A DNA stretch of 5,538 nt. Source: Ilumatobacteraceae bacterium (GTDB lineage Bacteria; Actinomycetota; Acidimicrobiia; Acidimicrobiales; Ilumatobacteraceae). The translations under genes were made by a program, and so were the position numbers. The notes under the pieces are model-generated. The model did not search any database. It was not told where the DNA came from and saw nothing but the letters and a program-made list of their open reading frames with translations. The stretch spans positions 1 through 5,538 of the forward strand of contig JAODBQ010000188.1 in NCBI GenBank assembly GCA_025464045.1. The letters are read 5' to 3'. Below are positions 1 to 5,045 of the stretch, piece by piece; the stretch's first letter is position 1; every line of letters starts with the position of its first letter.

Positions 1-72
1 TGCCGAGGCGGCGCCGACTGACCTCAGCACGTCGCGCCGACTGGTCGGGATCCGCCGCGAGTCGCCCGACAT
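1..72 (-). CDS. N-terminus of a probable Tat-exported protein (cut by left window edge)
   Basis: Reading leftward from an ATG at 72-70, 24 codons remain open to the window edge. They give a short polar n-region followed by TSRRDVLRSVGAASA at residues 10-24. The twin arginines at residues 12-13, in the pattern S-R-R-x-V-L-R, followed by the start of a small-residue, weakly hydrophobic stretch, match the Tat signal-peptide consensus (S/T-R-R-x-F-L-K); V in the F position is tolerated. This ATG is the only usual start available: an in-frame TGA lies 13 codons upstream, with no ATG, GTG or TTG between. There is no clear Shine-Dalgarno site. CAGACT sits seven bases before the ATG and could be a -10 element for a leaderless message. 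The mature protein lies outside the window, so its function is unknown; Tat substrates are usually folded, often cofactor-bearing, exported proteins. It follows the Asp-box gene on the same strand after 133 bases. Confidence 0.55.
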   Translation of the reverse strand, partial: MSGDSRRIPTSRRDVLRSVGAASA

Positions 73-182
73 CGCACCGAGTCTGCAACCACCCGCTCCC
101 GACGATCACCGCGATCCCGGGAGTTCACCGATCGTTCGCGTCGCGCTCACCTGCGGCTGCGCCGTGTGCGGCGTGCCGTCGA

Positions 183-199
183 GCTCGCCGACGGCGAGC
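183..199 (-). terminator. Hairpin downstream of the Asp-box gene, possible terminator
   Basis: GCTCGCC-gac-GGCGAGC is a perfect 7-bp inverted repeat with a 3-base loop. It begins 6 bases past the minus-strand stop codon at 208-206. No T-tract follows on the minus strand, which is common for high-G+C actinobacteria, so this is a plausible but unproven intrinsic terminator. It would separate the propeller gene from the Tat-signal gene. The rest of the gap (73-182) shows no gene. Confidence 0.4.
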
Positions 200-205
200 C
201 GCTGC

Positions 206-1192
206 TCAGGCCGCCGGCATGAGGGCGATGGCGCGGATCTCGCTGAACTCGCGGTCGAGCTTGCGCCAGCTCTCGGCGGAGTCGTCCGAGACGAACACCT
301 GGCCGAACAGCGACGTCGCGACCATCGTGCCCGGGAGCTCCGGGTGCGTGGCCAGCCAGTACATCGTCGAGTTGGGCGTGACCGGCAGTGGCTCGCGGGT
401 CCACGTCGTCCCCGCGTCGCGGCTGATCTCGAGTGCACCAACTCGGCCGGGGACGTAGTCGCCGACGCACACGACGATCACGTCGTCCCAGGGCGCGCGC
501 ACGCAGCGCGAGTAGGCGAAGTCGAACTTCGAACCTTCGAACTTGTCGAACTCGCGCCACTGGAACGACGCACCCTGGTCCCTGGACCGACCGAGCCCGA
601 ACGGTGTCGTCACCAGCAGCTCGCAACCATCGGCCGTGCGACTCGTCGCCAACCCGTGGACGTCGTTGTAGAACTCGGCGGGTCCGAGCTGTCCGAGCGA
701 GGCCCAGGTGTCGCCTCCATCGTTGGAACGGTGCAGCCCGTCGACCTCGACCGATGCCCACACGACGCGGGGATCGGTCGGATCCACCGCCACGTTCGTC
801 GTGCGCGACACGCCGATCGGGCAGTCGGCGCTGATCGAGGTGTCGAGCGGTTCGAACGACTGGCCGCCGTCCTCGGACCGGAAGATCCCGGGGGAGGTGC
901 CCACGTAGATGCGTTGATCGTCGTGCGGGTCGAGGCAGATCGACCAGATGTCGCGGTCGATGTCGGTGCCGACCCGGTCCCACCGACCGCCGTTGTCGTT
1001 CGATCGGAACAGACCGACCCGGTCCGCTGACGCCCAGATCTCACCGGGACGACGAGCTTCGACGGCGAGGGCACGGCAGTTGCCCTCCGTCGGAGGACCG
1101 TGCTGGACGTGCCGCCAGCGCTGCCCCGCGCCGTACCCGATCCACAGACCAGCGCCGACCGTGCCGATGCCGATGACGTAGTCATCTGCCAT
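206..1192 (-). CDS. Asp-box (BNR/sialidase-type) beta-propeller protein
   Basis: The 328-residue protein is built from repeated blades carrying Asp-box motifs (S/T-x-D-x-G-x-x-W/F). They are at about residues 64-71 (SNDNGGRW), 106-113 (SEDGGQSF), 156-163 (SNDGGDTW), 203-210 (SRDQGASF), 257-264 (SRDAGTTW) and a degenerate one at 302-309 (SDDSAESW). Blade phrases such as IWSICLDPHDDQRIYVGTS and VAVDPTDPRVVWASV lie between them. This is the fold of BNR/sialidase-like, YCF48-like and sortilin (VPS10) propellers; such domains bind ligands or assist assembly, and sialidase activity cannot be assumed. No catalytic Arg triad is evident by eye. No signal peptide or membrane segment is visible, so the protein appears cytoplasmic. 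The start at 1192 is preferred over the in-frame ATG at 1225 because GGAGG lies eight bases upstream and the protein then begins directly with the first blade. Molecular role unknown. Confidence 0.88.
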   Translation of the reverse strand: MADDYVIGIGTVGAGLWIGYGAGQRWRHVQHGPPTEGNCRALAVEARRPGEIWASADRVGLFRSNDNGGRWDRVGTDIDRDIWSICLDPHDDQRIYVGTSPGIFRSEDGGQSFEPLDTSISADCPIGVSRTTNVAVDPTDPRVVWASVEVDGLHRSNDGGDTWASLGQLGPAEFYNDVHGLATSRTADGCELLVTTPFGLGRSRDQGASFQWREFDKFEGSKFDFAYSRCVRAPWDDVIVVCVGDYVPGRVGALEISRDAGTTWTREPLPVTPNSTMYWLATHPELPGTMVATSLFGQVFVSDDSAESWRKLDREFSEIRAIALMPAA

Positions 1193-1200
1193 GCGAGCCC

Positions 1201-1205
1201 CCTCC
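1201..1205 (-). promoter_or_regulatory. Shine-Dalgarno site of the Asp-box gene
   Basis: GGAGG on the minus strand with 8 bases before the ATG at 1192-1190. It decides the start in favour of residue 12 of the longest open frame, since no comparable site precedes the ATG at 1225. Confidence 0.7.
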
Positions 1206-1233
1206 GTGGCTGCCCCCAGGACCAACCAGCGTC

Positions 1234-1239
1234 ACCCTA
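1234..1239 (-). promoter_or_regulatory. Possible -10 element for the Asp-box gene
   Basis: TAGGGT on the minus strand matches the actinobacterial TAnnnT -10 pattern and lies 41 bases upstream of the start codon at 1192. No good -35 hexamer is seen at the proper spacing. If used, the gene has its own promoter with a leader of about 35 bases, consistent with the 201-base gap separating it from the dehydrogenase gene. Confidence 0.3.
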
Positions 1240-1353
1240 CGACATCCGTCCGTGGCGGGCACGCGGGGTCGTCCGCCGCAGTCGAGCCGTCGGGTGCGCC
1301 GTGCGGCGATGCGCACGACATGAACAGCGTGGTGGTCGAGCCGTTGAACTGCA

Positions 1354-1376
1354 GCGAGCTCGCCGACGTCCGGACG
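1354..1376. repeat. Two adjacent 10-bp perfect palindromes
   Basis: GCGAGCTCGC (1354-1363) and CGTCCGGACG (1367-1376) are each perfect 10-bp palindromes separated by three bases. The second directly abuts the hairpin at 1377-1393. They lie in the gap between the dehydrogenase stop and the Asp-box gene start. They could be protein-binding half-sites or part of a compound terminator; chance palindromes are also likelier in G+C-rich DNA. The remainder of the gap (1206-1353) shows no gene. Confidence 0.35.
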
Positions 1377-1393
1377 GCACGTGGCCGACGTGC
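1377..1393 (-). terminator. Hairpin directly after the dehydrogenase stop, possible terminator
   Basis: GCACGTggccgACGTGC has perfect 6-bp arms and a 5-base loop, and touches the stop codon (1396-1394) of the minus-strand dehydrogenase gene. There is no T-tract. Its position suggests transcription ending or 3'-end protection of the dehydrogenase message. Confidence 0.35.
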
Positions 1394-2623
1394 TCAGAAC
1401 GCGGCGTCGAGCACCTCGACGACGGCATCGACGTCTGGTACGTCTCTCGGGTTGGTGCTCAGGGCAGCGTCGTGGAGGACGTGCTCGGCGACGCGGGAGA
1501 AGTCCTCCCGGCGCACGCCGACGTCGCGCAGTCGTCGCGGCAGGCCGAGCTGGTCCGTCAGCGACTCGAGCCGTGCGACGACCGCGTCGCCGTCGCCGAG
1601 CCCCATCACCGCCGCTGCCCGGCGCAGCGGTCGGGCTGCGTCCGCGGCGTTCCAGCGAAGCACGTGCGGCAGGACGATGGTCGAGGCGACGCCGTGCGGC
1701 ACACCCAGGCCGCCGCCGAGCTGGTGGCGCAGCGCGGCCACGAGCCCGAGCCCGACACCCACGAGTTGCGGCAAGACCATCGCCACCGCGAACTGGCTCC
1801 AGCCACGGGCGACGAGGTTCTCCGGGTCGGACGTCGACGTCACGAGGTGCTCGTCGAGGATCGCCAGCGCCCCGAGCGCAACGGCGTCGGACATCGGTGT
1901 GGCCAGCCGCGAGCACAGCACCTCGATCGTGTCCGCCAGGACCTTCATCCCGGTTGCCGACCACAGGGCAGCCGGCGTCGCCCGTGCGAGCAGCGGGTCG
2001 AGCACGACCCATCGCGGCGCGAGCGTCGGGTGCATGTACGCGCGCTTCACGCTGCTCGTCGGGTCCGTGATCCCGGCGACGCCCGTGAACTCCGCACCCG
2101 ACAACGTGGTCGGGAGCGAGACGTGGGGCAGCTTCGGGCGATCGAGGAGTGACCGGTCCACCCGACGCTGCAGGACCTCGTCGCCGGCGGCGAGGACGAG
2201 TGCGACGCCCTTGGTGAGGTCGACGACGGAGCTGCCGCCGAGGCTGACGAGGCAGTCCGCGTCCGCGTCGCGCGCGGCAGCCGTCGCCGCCAGCACGACC
2301 GGTGCCGGCGTGTGCTCCACCGAGCCGTCGAACACCCCGACAGGTTCGACCCCGAGCGCGGCGACGACCTCGGCATCGAGCCCTGCGCGGACCACCGAAC
2401 CGGTCGTCACGAGGAACGGGCGCGTGCGGCCCATCCGCGCGATCAGCCCGGCGAGGTGCTGCGCAGTCGACCCCGGGCCATAGACCACGCCGTCGCCGGC
2501 CGGGTGCAGGATCCGCCCGTCGAGCGCGATTCGTTCGTCCACGCTGCGATGCCTACCACCGCGCCACGGTTCCGTCAGTGGCGGAGGAACCGCTGATGGT
2601 CGAGGGACCGTGGTGACGCTCAT
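1394..2623 (-). CDS. Iron-type (group III) alcohol dehydrogenase / maleylacetate reductase-like protein with altered metal site
   Basis: About 409 residues, full length for the family. Dinucleotide-binding motifs are VVYGPGS (47-52), LVTTGSVV (71-78), the signature GGSSVVDLTKG (129-139) and LPTTLSGAEFT (170-180). The helical metal-binding domain has RHQLGGGLGVPHG with His300 and His310, and the C-terminus shows the family NPR motif (391-393). Members reduce or oxidise alcohols, aldehydes or maleylacetate using NAD(P)H and usually Fe2+ or Zn2+. Oddly, the segment LWSATGMKVLADTIEVLCS (221-239) has Lys227 where FucO-type enzymes have Asp, Ala230 where a related subgroup has Asp, and Asp231 where the family has a near-invariant His. 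Substrate and even metal dependence are therefore uncertain. The ATG at 2623 is chosen over the one at 2641; neither has a clear ribosome site, and a GTG near residue 28 would also leave the domain whole. It lies 81 bases downstream of the TetR gene on the same strand, so it may share its transcript. Confidence 0.88.
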   Translation of the reverse strand: MSVTTVPRPSAVPPPLTEPWRGGRHRSVDERIALDGRILHPAGDGVVYGPGSTAQHLAGLIARMGRTRPFLVTTGSVVRAGLDAEVVAALGVEPVGVFDGSVEHTPAPVVLAATAAARDADADCLVSLGGSSVVDLTKGVALVLAAGDEVLQRRVDRSLLDRPKLPHVSLPTTLSGAEFTGVAGITDPTSSVKRAYMHPTLAPRWVVLDPLLARATPAALWSATGMKVLADTIEVLCSRLATPMSDAVALGALAILDEHLVTSTSDPENLVARGWSQFAVAMVLPQLVGVGLGLVAALRHQLGGGLGVPHGVASTIVLPHVLRWNAADAARPLRRAAAVMGLGDGDAVVARLESLTDQLGLPRRLRDVGVRREDFSRVAEHVLHDAALSTNPRDVPDVDAVVEVLDAAF

Positions 2624-2669
2624 CGCCAACGAGACGCCCATGAACGCGCCGCGATCAACGTCTGTTCGA

Positions 2670-2694
2670 CGTCCATCGCCGACCGTCCATCGCC
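2670..2694. repeat. Tandem 11-bp direct repeat upstream of the dehydrogenase gene
   Basis: CGTCCATCGCC occurs at 2670-2680 and again, identically, at 2684-2694 (period 14). It sits in the 81-base gap between the TetR stop and the dehydrogenase start. An inverted repeat, ACGTCtgttcGACGT (2658-2672), overlaps its left end. This may be a regulator-binding site for the dehydrogenase gene, or a small local duplication. Confidence 0.45.
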
Positions 2695-2704
2695 TTCGTC
2701 GCGG

Positions 2705-3367
2705 TCACGACGCGGCCTTCGCCGGGCGACGCCGCGTGCGGGACCGGGCGGGTGTCGGCGGAGGATCGGTGGTTGCCTGGCGGAGGAGCGCCTGGGCGGA
2801 CCAGTGCGTGAGGGCGACGGCGTCGTCGCGTGAGAGTCCGGCGATGTCCACGAGCCAGACGATGGCCTCGATGCCGATGGTGGCGCGGATGCTGAGCACG
2901 AGCTGGTGGAGCTGCGCGTCGGACAAGTTGCCGCGGAGGACGTCGAGTGCCTCGGCGATCCATCCGATCGCCCGACCTTGGCGCAGGGGGAGCGTCTCTC
3001 GTTCGGCGGCGTTCGTCTCGAGCGACAAGCGCAGCATCGTGCGCTGCTGCGCCTCCGTGTCGAGGATCATCGCGCTGAAGTTGCGCACGACGGCCTCGAG
3101 TCGCCCTGCCGGGTCAGACGGCGGATCCACCGGCAGCATCGACGTCGCCGCGATCTCGGGGTGGGCGGCGAGGAGCAGCGCGCGCTTGTTCGGGAAGTAG
3201 CGGTAGGCGGTGGTCCGCGAGACGCACGCGGCCGCGGCGGCGTCCTCGACCGTGGGCGTGACACCGTCGGCGACGAGGTCGCGGGCGGCGGCGACGAGCG
3301 CGTTCCGCGTCCTCGTCTTCTGGGTCGCGCGACCGGTGACCTCGTAGGGCGTTGACATCGCCTTCAT
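2705..3367 (-). CDS. TetR/AcrR-family transcriptional regulator
   Basis: A 220-residue protein with the usual TetR layout. The N-terminal DNA-binding domain runs from about 17 to 67: helix 1 TRNALVAAARDLVADG, then the helix-turn-helix VEDAAAAACVSRTTAYRYFPNKRALL (40-65), with the diagnostic AYRYFPNK at 54-61. The alpha-helical ligand-binding and dimerisation domain covers about 86-198. The tail is Pro- and Arg-rich (202-217), unusually basic. Proteins of this family normally repress nearby genes and let go on binding a small ligand; the ligand cannot be predicted. The ATG at 3367 is preferred because GAGGAG lies 11 bases upstream; an ATG three codons later (3358) is the alternative. The gene is divergent from the cupin gene across a 50-base gap full of inverted repeats, the classic arrangement for autoregulation plus control of the divergent operon. 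The dehydrogenase gene follows on the same strand. Confidence 0.92.
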   Translation of the reverse strand: MKAMSTPYEVTGRATQKTRTRNALVAAARDLVADGVTPTVEDAAAAACVSRTTAYRYFPNKRALLLAAHPEIAATSMLPVDPPSDPAGRLEAVVRNFSAMILDTEAQQRTMLRLSLETNAAERETLPLRQGRAIGWIAEALDVLRGNLSDAQLHQLVLSIRATIGIEAIVWLVDIAGLSRDDAVALTHWSAQALLRQATTDPPPTPARSRTRRRPAKAAS

Positions 3368-3380
3368 GGTATGCGAGTCT
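3352..3380 (+). promoter_or_regulatory. Candidate promoter of the cupin gene
   Basis: TTGACA at 3352-3357 is a perfect -35 hexamer. Exactly 17 bases later is GAGTCT (3375-3380), a weak -10 hexamer that keeps only the A at position 2 and the T at position 6. Transcription would start near 3387, inside the inverted repeat at 3386-3401, about 30 bases before the cupin ATG. The -35 overlaps the first codons of the TetR gene on the other strand, so chance cannot be excluded. Confidence 0.4.
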
Positions 3381-3384
3381 CCTC
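3379..3384 (-). promoter_or_regulatory. Ribosome-binding site of the TetR gene
   Basis: GAGGAG on the minus strand, 11 bases before the ATG at 3367-3365. The spacing is a little long and would be longer still (20 bases) for the alternative ATG at 3358, which favours the upstream start. Confidence 0.5.
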
Positions 3385-3403
3385 GTGGGACATGCGTCCC
3401 ATG

Positions 3404-3409
3404 AAGGGA
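3404..3409 (+). promoter_or_regulatory. Ribosome-binding site of the cupin gene
   Basis: AAGGGA, eight bases before the ATG at 3418-3420. It fixes the cupin start there rather than at upstream in-frame codons that overlap the TetR gene. It also forms part of an operator arm, so repressor binding and ribosome binding signals share bases. Confidence 0.6.
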
Positions 3410-3417
3410 CGGATCCC

Positions 3418-3924
3418 ATGAGCCCACACGCAAGCGCAACACGCGAGCCGTTCGTTCGGGGGAGCGAGGACGGCGAGCGCCGTTGGTTCTTCGGTGGTGG
3501 TCTCCACATCTGGAAGGCGACCGCAGAGGAGACCGGTGGCGCGTTCCTCCTCTTCGAGGACCGGATGGACCACGGCAAGCTCACGCCGCTGCACATCCAT
3601 CCCGACTCCGACGAGACGATGATCGTGCTCGAGGGCGAGATCCGGATGCACCTCGACGGGGTGGAGCACACCGTCGGCGTCGGCGGCATCGCCAACGCGC
3701 CGCGCGGCGTCCCGCACGCCTTCATGGTCTCCGGACCGGCCGGCGCTCGGCTGCTGTGCCTCCACGCACCCGGCTGCTGCCAGGCGTTCTATTGGGACGC
3801 CAGCGAGCCGGTGGCGAGCGACGACGACCGTGCGATCGCGGCAGGGCCGGTGGACATGCGCCGCGTGCAGGCGTCGGCGCAGAAGAACGGTGGCATCGAG
3901 ATCCTCGGTCCGCCGCCGTTCTGA
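3418..3924 (+). CDS. Single-domain cupin protein (quercetin 2,3-dioxygenase-like)
   Basis: 168 residues with one conserved cupin barrel. Motif 1 is GKLTPLHIHPDSDETMIVLEG (53-73), fitting G(X)5HXH(X)4E(X)6G and giving metal ligands His59, His61 and Glu66. Motif 2 is the segment GIANAPRGVPHAF (90-102), giving the fourth ligand His100; the usual final Asn is Val. A short N-terminal strand region and a roughly 50-residue C-terminal tail flank the barrel; the tail carries a Cys pair at 120-121. Small cupins with this 3-His/1-Glu set bind Fe, Mn, Ni or Zn and include dioxygenases, isomerases and non-enzymatic binding proteins, so the reaction is open. No signal peptide is seen, so it is likely cytoplasmic. 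The first gene of a probable two-gene operon with the F420/PPOX enzyme 21 bases downstream, it is divergent from and probably repressed by the TetR protein. Confidence 0.92.
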   Translation: MSPHASATREPFVRGSEDGERRWFFGGGLHIWKATAEETGGAFLLFEDRMDHGKLTPLHIHPDSDETMIVLEGEIRMHLDGVEHTVGVGGIANAPRGVPHAFMVSGPAGARLLCLHAPGCCQAFYWDASEPVASDDDRAIAAGPVDMRRVQASAQKNGGIEILGPPPF

Positions 3925-3945
3925 TCGGCGCGTAGGTCGGCGCTG

Positions 3946-4350
3946 GTGGACGAGGAGGTGATGCGGCGCCGGGTGGCGGAGGCGCGGGTCGCCCACCTGG
4001 CCACCACGAGCGCCGATGGACGTGCACACGTGGTGCCGTGCTGCATCGTGCTCAGCGGGGAGATCATCTACAGCGCTGTCGACGCCAAGCCGAAGTCGTC
4101 GTTTCGGCTGCAACGGATCCGCAACCTCGAGGCGAACCCGACGGCATCGCTCGTGGTCGACCGCTACGAGGAGGACTGGACGCAACTGTGGTGGGTGCGG
4201 ACCGACGGGACCGGTCGCATCGTCCGCGGCGGACCGGAGCGCGACGCCGCACTGGAGCTGCTCGCGGCCAAGTACCCGCAGTACGTGCGCGAGCCGCCAC
4301 CCGGGCCGGTCATCGGCATCGACATCACCGTCTGGCGGGCCTGGCCGTAG
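3946..4350 (+). CDS. PPOX-class F420-dependent oxidoreductase, Rv0121-like
   Basis: 134 residues, a split-barrel flavin/F420-binding protein of the pyridoxamine 5'-phosphate oxidase-like fold. Recognisable blocks in order are ARVAHLATTSADGRAHVVP (13-31), the core strand at the start of the barrel; IYSAVDAKPK (41-50); RIRNLEANP (57-65); the group signature VDRYEEDWTQLWWVR (71-85); and YPQY (110-113). The DWxxLWWVR block is typical of the actinobacterial family including M. tuberculosis Rv0121 (TIGR03668). Relatives bind the deazaflavin F420 and reduce small organic substrates; the natural substrate of this group is not known to me. The GTG start at 3946 is preferred because the N-terminus then matches the family. 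AGGAGG lies only two bases before the ATG at 3961, too close to serve it. It follows the cupin by 21 bases and probably shares its transcript and regulation. Confidence 0.9.
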   Translation: MDEEVMRRRVAEARVAHLATTSADGRAHVVPCCIVLSGEIIYSAVDAKPKSSFRLQRIRNLEANPTASLVVDRYEEDWTQLWWVRTDGTGRIVRGGPERDAALELLAAKYPQYVREPPPGPVIGIDITVWRAWP

Positions 4351-4351
4351 C

Positions 4352-4368
4352 CCGACGGAACCGGTCGG
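4352..4368. terminator. Weak hairpin between convergent genes
   Basis: CCGAC (4352-4356) pairs with GTCGG (4364-4368) across a 7-base loop in the 29-base gap between the stop codons of the F420/PPOX gene and the convergent thioesterase gene. It could end transcription from both sides, but the stem is only 5 bp and there is no T-tract on either strand. Confidence 0.25.
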
Positions 4369-4379
4369 ACGGGGGAGCG

Positions 4380-5033
4380 TCATCGGGCCGTCGTCGGGTC
4401 GGTGTCGGCGGGCGCGGCGACCTCGACGAACAGCGCGTCCGCCTCGACGATCAGCGCGCCGGCGACGCCGCCCTCGGCGCGCATCACGATCTTGCGTCCG
4501 TCGACCAGGTGCTCCCACGCCCGAAAGGTGAGCTCGACGTCGACGGGTGCCGGTGCGCGCAGGTGAACCTGCAATCGGACGGTGAACGCCCGCCGCCCGG
4601 CGAGGCGGTTCACGAGTGCCATGAGCTCGTCGACGATGAGGGCGAGCACGCCGCCGTGGACACGCCCCGGCGGCCCCTGGAACATGCCGTGCACCGTGCA
4701 ACGCGCGCTCACCGCACGGGATCCGTCCCGGCGGAAGTCGATTCCGATCGAGGACGGGTTGAGCCGCCCACCGCCGAGCGAGAACGCGTCGAACTCGAGC
4801 GCGTCCGCGTCGAAGGCCGGGGGCGGCGGATCGGCGGCAGCCGGGAAGGACGGCAACGTCGCGATGTCGTCGTGCTTGTCGCGCGCTTGCCCCGCCTCGA
4901 GTCGTCGTGACAGCTCCATCGCGGTGCGCGCGATCTCGTGCAGCTCGGCATCGGGAACGTCGAACGTGGCGACCGCGCGATTGAGCCGTCGCATCGCAGC
5001 CGCGGCGTGCTCCAGGGCCGACCAGTCCTTCAT
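4380..5033 (-). CDS. PaaI-like hot-dog fold thioesterase with N-terminal extension
   Basis: 217 residues. The C-terminal part, about 80-206, is a hot-dog domain: GPPGRVHGGVLALIVDELM (120-138) is the HGG-containing helix of PaaI/YbgC-like thioesterases, with His126-Gly127-Gly128 and acidic residues Asp135/Glu136. It is followed by strands TVRLQVHLRAPAPVD (151-165), KIVMRAEGGVAGALIVEADALFVEV (181-205). Family members hydrolyse acyl- or aryl-CoA thioesters in the cytoplasm as tetramers; the substrate is unknown. Simple PaaI-type proteins have about 140 residues. Here an extra 80 come first: a helical stretch (4-50) and a Pro-rich linker (61-73), an arrangement also seen in some actinobacterial thioesterase-like proteins. 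The ATG at 5033 is chosen although it has no Shine-Dalgarno site, since extending the frame to 5324 would overlap the MBL gene and adds low-complexity Arg/Ser/Pro sequence. The gene is convergent with the F420/PPOX gene. Confidence 0.9.
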   Translation of the reverse strand: MKDWSALEHAAAAMRRLNRAVATFDVPDAELHEIARTAMELSRRLEAGQARDKHDDIATLPSFPAAADPPPPAFDADALEFDAFSLGGGRLNPSSIGIDFRRDGSRAVSARCTVHGMFQGPPGRVHGGVLALIVDELMALVNRLAGRRAFTVRLQVHLRAPAPVDVELTFRAWEHLVDGRKIVMRAEGGVAGALIVEADALFVEVAAPADTDPTTAR

Positions 5034-5039
5034 ACCGGG

Positions 5040-5045
5040 AACGTA
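5040..5045 (-). promoter_or_regulatory. Possible -10 element for leaderless thioesterase message
   Basis: TACGTT on the minus strand fits TAnnnT and ends six bases before the ATG at 5033. That spacing would put the transcription start on the start codon itself. This would explain the lack of a ribosome-binding site. No -35 hexamer is recognisable. A perfect 10-bp palindrome, CCACCGGTGG, lies further upstream at 5079-5088. The gap 5034-5157 holds no gene. Confidence 0.3.

Larger units (their letters stand above)
3361..3411. promoter_or_regulatory. Interlocking inverted repeats, probable TetR operator
   Basis: Three dyads overlap between the divergent genes. TGGGACatgcGTCCCA (3386-3401) has perfect 6-bp arms. 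CGTCCCatgaaGGGACG (3395-3411) is also perfect and shares an arm with the first. CCTTCATGG (3361-3369) pairs with CCATGAAGG (3399-3407) across 29 bases, and 16 of 23 base pairs match along the whole large dyad centred at 3384. TCCCATG recurs at 3397-3403 and 3414-3420. The cluster covers the TetR start codon and ribosome site and the predicted cupin transcription start, so a bound repressor would block both genes. Binding by this TetR protein is inferred from position and symmetry. Confidence 0.6.

Noticed and set aside
164..1030. Plus-strand open frame of 288 codons opposite the Asp-box gene
   Set aside because: Shadow of the propeller gene; the repeated Asp boxes exist only in the minus-strand reading.
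1281..1344. GTCGAGCCGT repeated at 1281-1290 and 1335-1344
   Set aside because: A 10-base match of a common G+C-rich word, with no symmetry or sensible spacing.
1320..1400. Plus-strand short frame beginning ATG AAC AGC GTG in the gap between dehydrogenase and Asp-box genes
   Set aside because: No ribosome site, and it runs on into the antisense of the dehydrogenase without a stop of its own.
1191..2483. Plus-strand open frame of 430 codons opposite the dehydrogenase
   Set aside because: Low-complexity Ser/Arg/Thr-rich translation with no recognisable domain; the opposite strand encodes all family motifs of an iron-type dehydrogenase.
2654..2669. LexA (SOS)-like box ATCAACgtctGTTCGA
   Set aside because: Only 9 of 12 positions fit the actinobacterial pattern TCGAACnnnnGTTCGA and one half-site is poor; the nearby genes are not DNA-repair genes.
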